Below, one piece after another: positions 57,531 through 64,000 of a DNA stretch of 64,000 bases; position 1 is the stretch's first letter, and every line of letters begins with the position of its first letter. The stretch is taken from the NCBI GenBank assembly GCA_034359265.1, contig CP136891.1, positions 12,724,501 to 12,788,500 of the forward strand. The letters run 5' to 3'. The notes under the pieces are model-generated. The model saw only the letters and a list, made by a program, of their open reading frames with translations, ran no database searches and was not told the DNA's origin. The position numbers and the translations under genes were made by a program. The stretch is from Canna indica (Eukaryota; Streptophyta; Magnoliopsida; Zingiberales; Cannaceae).

Positions 57531-58290
57531 TTTCAAAGTTAAAACTACCTTAAATTGTTTCAGTTTGTTAAATTATGAACACAGCAATAGGTACTTTGTT
57601 GCCCTGGCCAGTAATGGCTTAGGAACCAACATTGAGTCGGGATATAGTAGATCTACTCCCTACAAGTCGAATAAGAACAAGCAAGAGAAGCATGTGGATG
57701 CTTCAAAATATCATCTACTCTTCTTGTTTATATGCTTTCCGATTTGGCTGAGACAATATGTAGCAGCCAGCAGCAGTTTAAAGAGCGTGATTATTGCCTT
57801 CTTTGGCGTACGCGTGAATAAGATTGCAAGAATCATGTGGCAAAGCGCATTGTAGACTGTTGTGCCTCTGTCGCGGTGCCGAAGGCATTTGGATTGGGTG
57901 TTTGATAAAGATAGCCGATGGCTTAATAGGATACATTGCAAATCATCGAACAAACAGTGGTTAGTGATTATTTTTCACCGCAGATAGGGCTTCAGGCGAT
58001 CATAACAACGGGTTAGAACTGTTGTCTTAGTTTCAACTTTCAAAAATTGCCTTGAAAACATCTCTTTCAATATCCGAGTACTGGTGGACCTTCAATTTTT
58101 CTTTTGATGCGCGATTGAATACATATATTTATCAATTACGCTAATTGTCTTAACAAAAGAACATATGAGATGAGAATCTGATGCGGCGCCAAATAAGTTC
58201 AGGCACAGTACTAATAGCCCTAATGCGGCAGCCCCACGCGGATAATATTCGTTTAGTATCCAATTATCGCATGTTTATTCTTGAAGGTTG
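57531..58290 (+). other. Downstream flank of the Sec14-like gene
   Basis: The likely 3' untranslated region starts after TGA at 57528. A 150-codon frame over 57403-57855 is mostly a shadow of the last exon. No further gene is seen up to the repeat at 58291. Confidence 0.45.
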
Positions 58291-58467
58291 CCGGAGTAGG
58301 TTGATGAAAACTACTAAATTTCGTGTGGATAGTAAACTTAATTACTCAGTTTCTGGTGTGATTGTAATCCAGTGTGATTGTCGGAGTAAGTTGATGAACA
58401 CTACTAAATGTATTGTGGATAGTAAACTAAATTACTCAGTTTCCAGTGTGATTGTAGTCCAGTGAGA
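58291..58467. repeat. Tandem duplication, period 90 bases, two copies
   Basis: Copies 58291-58380 and 58381-58467 share 'ggatagtaaact.aattactcag' and 'gtgtgattgta.tccagtg' with about ten differences. It lies between the converging ends of the Sec14-like and PPR genes. No function is apparent. Confidence 0.9.
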
Positions 58468-58577
58468 ATGGTGCTCTAAGCCTCTAACGTTCAAACCTCA
58501 TCAGCCACGAAGAATTTTCTTTCCAAACTCCTTCCGTGTACCCAAAAATTTGAGATTGGAAGAAGCTCGCAATTAAG

Positions 58578-60704
58578 TTACCAATAATCGTCGCATGAGC
58601 AAGCACCTCTATTGAAGTGATGGAAGCGGCTTGAATCTCTCACAACAATCTCCCTCTCCTCAATGTCTGATATGAGCTTAATCACATTGTGGCAGTCACC
58701 GCACACTCTAAGGTTCTTCACAATTTGGAGGGGTGTCCCTCGAGGTGTTGCCATTAACCCAAAAGCAATGGCCAATCTCTCACTGTGTTGAGCTAGCACG
58801 GCTTCTTTGTGCTCCTCATCCATGTCGTGAAGCACGTAATCTGTATTCGGTCGATACCCTTTCTGCTTCAGTCGCACTGTGATATCTTCAAGCTTTGCAT
58901 AGATCTGATTTGATAAAGGATGAGTTTTATCTGAAGCTAAGAAGGAATGCACTTTGTTCTTAATTTGAATCCAGCTGCACCCAGCTTCTTTCTTCACTTT
59001 TCTAGCATCCATCAGCTTCCTCATCTTGGTCCTCTCCTCCCATCTCCCAGCAGCTGCATATATATTAGATAAGAGCACATATGCAGCAGAATGTGATGGC
59101 TCAAGTGCCATTAATTTTTCCGCAACAAGCTCTCCAAGTTCCACATTCCTGTGAAGCCTGCAGGCACCCAAGAGCGTGCGCCACACAGTTCCAGTTGCAG
59201 GAAATGGCATCTCCTTGATCAGACTCATCGCTTCCTCGAGTTTACCTGCACGACTGTAAAGATCGACCATGCAGGCATAGTGCTCTACAGTAGGACTGAT
59301 ACTGTGATCCTGAATCATAGATTTGAAGTACTTCTTGCCTTGTTCCACAAGCCCTGTGTGCGTGCACGCTGTGATAACACCGATGAAGCTGATTCCATCC
59401 ATTTCAATGCCTCCACCTTCCATTTCCTGAAACAATTCGAAGGCTTTCTTGCAATAGCCATGCTGCGCATATCCCATCAACATAGAATTCCATGACACCT
59501 GATCCCTCACAGACTGCCTATCGAACACCCCCTGGGCGTTCTCTATGCTTCCTCTCCTCGCGTACATGGTGACGAGAGCAGTGCTCACGCACAGTGTATC
59601 GTGATATCTCAACTTGATGGACGTGGCGTGGAACTGCTTCCCCTGGCCTGCTGCAGCGGTGGGGCTCGCGCACGCATCGATCGCACTCGACAGGGTGAAC
59701 TCGTTCGGATTTATACTGTTCCTCGTCATCTCCATGAACAGCTTCGCCGCCCCTTCAGAGTCACCTGCTCGAGCATAGCAGGCCAGCATTGCAGACCATG
59801 CCACAATGTCTTTATCCTTGATCTCTCTAAAGACAGAGAAGGCTTCGCTGGGGTTTCCCAGCTTGGTATAGGCCGCAAGCAAAGCCGTGCCTACAGAAGG
59901 GATTTGCTGGTGACGAGTCTTGATAACTTGGGCGTGGATTTGGAAGGGAGAGATCTGAGGCGAAGCAGTCAATAAAATGGAGTAGGTGAAATCATTTGGC
60001 TCGACGAAATCTCTCCTCATTTGGGCAAAGAGAATTGCAGCTCGATGGACGTGCCCGTTCTGGATGTACCCGTTGATCATAGCAGTCCATGAAACCACGG
60101 TTTGGGCTTCCAGCGTAGAGAAGAGTTGAAACGCATCATGCATCTCGTCGCATTTACTGTAAACCACCATTAGTGATGTGATTACGTTGGGATGCAACTC
60201 GAACCCGTCTTTCACCACATGGCAGTGGAGCTGGCGGGCAAAACCCATCTGTCTAAGGTTAGCGCACAATTTGATCACGGTAGCGAAGCTCGCTTGCGTC
60301 GGTTTCGACCCGACAGCTCTCATGCGATGGAAAACTTGCATCGCTTCGTCTTCGCGCCCGTTAACCACGAGCCCTGCTACCATTGCGTTCCAAGAAACCG
60401 CGTCTGGGTTGGTCATGCGGTCGAACACTGCTCGAGCCTCGCGGACGAGTCCGCACTTTGAGTACATGTTGATCAGAGGATTGCACACGAAGACTGTGTC
60501 TTGGTACCCGAGCTTAAACAATTGGCTGTGTATTTGCTTTCCTTTCTCGAGCGTCCCCTCTGCTGCTGCCGATGTGAGGGCAGTTGAAAATGTGAATGGG
60601 TTAGGGTTAACTCCCTCACGTTGCATTTGGACGAATAGCTCCAGTGCATTAACGTGTAATCCTTTTTGAGTACAAGTCACGAGCAATGATTTTCTCTCGG
60701 GCAT
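58578..60704 (-). CDS. Pentatricopeptide repeat (PPR) protein, PLS class with DYW domain
   Basis: An uninterrupted 708-codon reading. It contains tandem PPR motifs of P, L and S type through about residue 510, for example TFSTALTSAAAEGTLEKGKQ, PDAVSWNAMVAGLVVNGRED and DQVSWNSMLMGYAQHGYCKK. E and E+ motifs follow (from about WRTLLGACRLHRN), and then a C-terminal DYW domain. The deaminase-like zinc and catalytic residues HSERLAIAFGL and CGDCH are present, as is the terminal CSCDDYW. Such proteins bind organellar RNA and edit C to U in chloroplasts or mitochondria. The group resembles Arabidopsis At2g27610, which I recall as ~868 residues, so about 160 N-terminal residues including the targeting peptide are missing. 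The frame stays open upstream of this ATG to a good acceptor (TTCATTCTTGTAG, 60755), so a 5' exon beyond is likely. The ATG given may be internal. Confidence 0.93.
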   Translation of the reverse strand: MPERKSLLVTCTQKGLHVNALELFVQMQREGVNPNPFTFSTALTSAAAEGTLEKGKQIHSQLFKLGYQDTVFVCNPLINMYSKCGLVREARAVFDRMTNPDAVSWNAMVAGLVVNGREDEAMQVFHRMRAVGSKPTQASFATVIKLCANLRQMGFARQLHCHVVKDGFELHPNVITSLMVVYSKCDEMHDAFQLFSTLEAQTVVSWTAMINGYIQNGHVHRAAILFAQMRRDFVEPNDFTYSILLTASPQISPFQIHAQVIKTRHQQIPSVGTALLAAYTKLGNPSEAFSVFREIKDKDIVAWSAMLACYARAGDSEGAAKLFMEMTRNSINPNEFTLSSAIDACASPTAAAGQGKQFHATSIKLRYHDTLCVSTALVTMYARRGSIENAQGVFDRQSVRDQVSWNSMLMGYAQHGYCKKAFELFQEMEGGGIEMDGISFIGVITACTHTGLVEQGKKYFKSMIQDHSISPTVEHYACMVDLYSRAGKLEEAMSLIKEMPFPATGTVWRTLLGACRLHRNVELGELVAEKLMALEPSHSAAYVLLSNIYAAAGRWEERTKMRKLMDARKVKKEAGCSWIQIKNKVHSFLASDKTHPLSNQIYAKLEDITVRLKQKGYRPNTDYVLHDMDEEHKEAVLAQHSERLAIAFGLMATPRGTPLQIVKNLRVCGDCHNVIKLISDIEEREIVVRDSSRFHHFNRGACSCDDYW

Positions 60705-60754
60705 AAATTCGTATACTCTCTTCCTCTTCTTCTTCCCCTTTTCACTCTCACAAC

Positions 60755-60770
60755 CTACAAGAATGAAAAT
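60755..60770 (-). other. Candidate splice acceptor upstream of the PPR reading
   Basis: On the minus strand TTTTCATTCTTGTAG is followed by 50 bases that continue the PPR frame without stop (CESEKGKKKRKRVYEF before the first M). It suggests that the PPR gene has a 5' exon further upstream, which I could not find. Confidence 0.4.
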
Positions 60771-60823
60771 ATTGAATAAGCTAAGTTTTCCATTTAGTGA
60801 TCGTGTTAACTTGCGGTAATTTA

Positions 60824-60835
60824 TTTGGCGCCAAA
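60824..60835. promoter_or_regulatory. Palindromic E2F-like site
   Basis: TTTGGCGCCAAA is a perfect 12-base palindrome with the E2F consensus TTTSGCGC on both strands, 120 bases upstream of the PPR ATG. If an intron lies here the site is intronic. Only the motif supports it. Confidence 0.3.
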
Positions 60836-63419
60836 GATATTTTTTCCTTCCCTCTATTTGTTTAGTTCACTTGATGCATTAAAGAAATGAGTTGGGATAC
60901 TCAAATGTTAAAACCTTTGTTTAGGTACCAATATGCACGGAAGAAGTAATTCACTGTAAAGAACTTGTCAAGAATTCTTTTAAATTCTATAATTAGCCAA
61001 CGCAATCCAACCAACTATTTGTTCCAGTAATTGATCAACATGAGTAAAATTGCAAACATATAACAAATTAACCTTTAACCATTCTGTATCAGCGAAGAAA
61101 TTAATTCAAGATTGCTAATAAAATTAGAAACTTTGCAAATCACCAGAATTTTCAGGATGACATTGAAGCATGATACTCACCTAAGTTGGACAGGAAGTAG
61201 ACATTATGTTTTTATAAGAGACCAATGGAGTTGGACAAATATCTACATAAACCAAAAGGCACTGTTCATAAATTTTGATACAAAGGGTATAGTTAAGAAA
61301 GGAGTAGCAAATTCTAGTAAATAAAGATAAATTGTAAATGATAGAGTATGGTATTATAATAATTTTAAACTTGCATGAAGAGAATGGAAAAATGAAATGA
61401 GTCCAAATGCTCTCAAATAATGTGATTAAACTAAGTCAAATTTCAAAATGTAACTACCAAACAGAGAAATGTTCTGTGTGATAAAGACTTCATAGTCCAA
61501 GCTACAGAGGAAGGGAAGAACATAAATATAGACACACAAAAAACAGGTGAATTATCTAAGGTTTCATAGACCTAATAGTCTAAAATATAGTTATTTACTA
61601 ACACATAATTTCAACTATACCACATAATTGGTCACAGTTTTTTGAAATCAGAAGGATAGATGATAATAGCAAGGAGGATGGTCATATACATGCATAAGAT
61701 AACTGGAGAGAAAAAGATTAGTAGAAAGGATTTCAATATTGAATGATGATTTAGGAATATATTGAAATAACATGTGGAACAGGAAATAACAGCATCAAAG
61801 ATATGCTGATTAACAGGTTGAGACAATGAGAAAGTAGAAGTAAAACATCTTAGGGAGTTGATAGGTGTAGATGACAATCGGCAAGACCAAGAATTTATAT
61901 AATATCGTCAAAACTTTTATGAAACAAAAGCAGACCAAAAGAAAAAGGAATATCCAATTTTAGAGACTATAACAACCCACCTATAAAGAAGTTAGACATT
62001 AGGCATGCATGAAGACTAATGAAGCTGTGAAAGAAATGAAGAATAAAGGCTTAATTGACTATAGGTGTATGTGGTTTCTGGAAAATTTCTATTTAAATGA
62101 ACAGAATTAGTCCTGAATATAGTCCAAGGCAATTAACTCTCTCAGATGAGATGAGCAGAGCCCATTCTCGTGGGTCAGCTTTTAATGCATTCTTCTGATA
62201 CATGCCACTCCTAATGCATTCTTCTGATACATGCCACTCCTGTATATGTGGTTTGATTCCTTTTATTTAAGGATCATCAGGTCTCTTGGGTTCAGATGTT
62301 ATATTTGGATACCAAATACCTGTAAGGTGAGGCATCCTTTATCAAGTGCACAAAGGTTAAATACTCTAGCATGGGGAATTTGGAGGATCTCATCGTTTGG
62401 TACTAAACTGTACCAGCGGGATCATTTGGATTGCAGTTAGATAACTAATTGAATCATCTAAACATAAGTGCACTGCAAAGACAAAGCAATAAACAATCAG
62501 ACAATAAATCAGACTGATTAAACTTAGAGATAAAATCCAGCACAGCAATTCAGTACTAATAAATTTGATGGAGTCGGAAAAGATATTCATGATCCTATAA
62601 GTTCATGATACAGAGAGACAAATAGAGAACAAATTCCAAAAGGAAAATAAATGCTCTTGTATAAAGTGCATGTATATTTTGACATAAGCTCCAACAAACA
62701 CCAACTAATGCAAAAGATTATCAAACTGGAAATGTTATATCTTCCAAAAACAAGCCGTCGGAGGCTTAAGATAAAAGCAATTATGTCTCCAGTCACTTGA
62801 TACAATTTTATTGTCTTCAAAACTGAGAAGCTCTAGAATCTAGTACCCATAAAGCATAAAGCCACCACACCTTCGTCACAAAGGTAAAGCCCGTCCTATA
62901 CCATAAAATAGAGAAACTGAGACAGGATAAGATTAGGTAGCCTATAGAGCTCCTATAAAATCTGACAAAGTAAAGTAAGAAACAGCTTAGTTTCTATAAT
63001 ACCAAAATCAGTTTCAAGTTGGGCAATGATATTGACCTATAAGTTTCGTTCTCACACCTACTCTTATCTAACAACATGTTAATGAATAAGGAAAAAAAGC
63101 GTGGCCTATTTCACAGAAACCATGGTTCAAAATTCCTCACATGTGATGTTCCTCCCTTGTCCGTTGCAATCTTCAAAGCCATGGTCAGATGCGCTTGTTT
63201 AAACCTACCATAAGAATTACCACAAGAAAGAAGTTCCAACCTTGTAATAAAAATCAATCCAACGACTATTGTTTGGATGCTAAATTCCTCCGTACACCCT
63301 AAACCTTTTTAAATTTAGATTTTTTTTAAAGTAAAACTGGTGGAAAATGCAAATACTAAGGCAAAGATTTGTCCCATTATCAATAACGACCAATCAAATA
63401 ATAAGTTCATGAATAATAC
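60836..63419. other. AT-rich stretch between the PPR and NFD6-like genes
   Basis: No domain-bearing ORF. It should contain the remaining exon(s) of the NFD6-like gene and possibly the 5' exon of the PPR gene, but I could not identify them. A 29-30 base direct duplication lies at 62182-62240. Confidence 0.45.
62182..62240. repeat. Tandem duplication of ~29 bases
   Basis: 'aatgcattcttctgatacat' followed by 'gccactcct' occurs twice in a row, nearly without difference, which indicates a recent slip or repair event. Confidence 0.9.
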
Positions 63420-63751
63420 CTTGGGAGAGCCAGCTCCAACAGGAGGAATCAACAGCGATAAAGAGACGAGCGGAGGCGATGGCACTGTGGAGCGGCATCA
63501 GCGACTCCACACTCCCCAATGCCGGCACGACAGATCTAACAGAATCATAAAGGAAGTAGTCATTCAGGAAGACTGAATCGAGAATAAGAAAAAAAGACCG
63601 AGGGGTAAGAGGACGATAGGCAGTTTCTTCACCTCCTAAAAAGTGTTGCAGCTCTTCGAGACGGCGCAGGTTTCGGAAGCAGGGGGGTTGCGGAGCGGAC
63701 CCCGACGGATCTCGCAGCGGTCATGGCGGCGGACCTACAAAGCGACGCCAT
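63420..63751 (-). CDS. NUCLEAR FUSION DEFECTIVE 6-like mitochondrial protein, first two coding exons (partial)
   Basis: Exon 1 (63751-63633) reads MASLCRSAAMTAARSVGVRS and ends in FRR at donor AG|GTGAAG. Exon 2 (63535-63420) follows an acceptor TTCTGTTAG and reads SVVPALGSVESLMPLHSAIA, then SARLFIAVDSSCWSWLSQ, ending at G|GTATTA. Phases agree (2 and 1). The S/R/A-rich start is a mitochondrial targeting peptide. The LGSVESLMPLHSA and SARLxxxI/VDSSCWSWLSQ blocks are the hallmark of the short plant NFD6 family (about 90-100 residues), first named from polar nuclear fusion defects. The last exon, which gives only a few residues, was not found. The gene symbol is left empty as members are several per genome. 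Confidence 0.85.
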
Positions 63752-64000
63752 CTCCGACTTGGATGGCCCTCTCGTCGGGAGGAACTGAGAATACGAAAAG
63801 CGCTTAAACCCTTACCGGTGCGGCGAGTGGCGACTGGCGAGAGAGGGGAGTCGAGAGTCGAGAGAGCCGAGAGGGGTGCGGATTGCGGATTGCGGATTGC
63901 GCTCGTCGCTCGACTTGACCGGGTCAAGGTCAATGCCCGCTCGCGCTCGGCGCTCGCCTCAAGCCCTCAACGGCTCAACGGGTGCGGTCCGTGCACGGTG
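63752..64000 (-). other. 5' flank of the NFD6-like gene
   Basis: GC-rich sequence with a (GCGGATT)3-4 run at 63877-63901 and 'gagtcgaga' repeats near 63849-63866. It probably holds the leader and core promoter; no TATA box is obvious. The 70-codon ORF 63933-63721 overlaps the start of the gene in another frame. Confidence 0.5.

Noticed and set aside
57403..57855. 150-codon ORF partly in another frame of the Sec14-like last exon
   Set aside because: Its first part is an out-of-frame reading of the conserved exon, and its second part has no domain.
59151..60669. Plus-strand ORFs of 89-163 codons
   Set aside because: They are shadows of the PPR gene on the opposite strand.
1..64000. tRNA, rRNA or other structural RNA genes
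   Set aside because: No cloverleaf with internal promoter boxes or rRNA-like text was recognised on either strand; the 'tgatacca' and 'tggtatta' hits are retroelement primer sites.

Overview
This is a repeat-rich piece of a flowering-plant nuclear genome. The type and dating of its transposons, the GC-rich gene starts and the retroelement lineages lean towards a monocot, but I cannot name the species. No bacterial, organellar or viral genome features were seen. The real host genes are all in the last third: a Sec14-like lipid-transfer gene whose exons run from 46583 to 57530 (+), a DYW-type pentatricopeptide-repeat (PPR) gene at 58578-60704 (-), and the 5' exons of a NUCLEAR FUSION DEFECTIVE 6-like gene at 63420-63751 (-).

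From 1 to about 35.6 kb the window is a stack of nested transposons. An old Tat-lineage Ty3/gypsy element (about 911-4820 and 13863-c.16007, with a 3' tandem-repeat array at 15118-15960) was split inside its integrase by a Del/Tekay-type Ty3/gypsy element (4821-13862, two ~2.3 kb LTRs, target duplication GTCTC). Its 3' region was hit again by an element that now remains as a solo LTR (16008-17761, duplication CCCTA). Next comes a CACTA transposon remnant (18198-22069) carrying a hAT-type miniature element (18225-19518, 8-bp duplication ATCACCAA). Its decayed tnp2 transposase reading runs directly into the dimerisation domain of a hAT transposase (22070-23342). Then come a minus-strand gypsy LTR fragment (23343-25722), a minus-strand LINE (25875-33065) split by a second solo LTR (29262-32048, duplication ATGAG), and a truncated minus-strand Del/Tekay element (33066-35585).

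From 35.6 to 46.2 kb the sequence is AT-rich and holds non-autonomous DNA elements: nested hAT/MITE-like elements, three large fold-back (long inverted repeat) elements, a TRIM-type miniature LTR element, an element with GC-rich cargo (39813-41363) and a Harbinger/Tourist-like element (45289-46137) with a GC-rich palindromic core.

The Sec14-like gene has an 8.3 kb CACTA element (48115-56379, duplication AGT) inside its first coding intron. That element carries fragments of at least two host genes: NSF (vesicle-fusing ATPase) on the plus strand and trehalose-6-phosphate phosphatase on the minus strand, plus further unassigned exon-like stretches. The Sec14-like gene itself shows a one-base frame problem at the exon 3/4 junction and lacks a usable acceptor AG before its last exon, so it is probably a recent pseudogene or is spliced unusually. 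The genes do not form a pathway; their shared theme is a gene-poor transposon landscape ending at a gene-containing edge.
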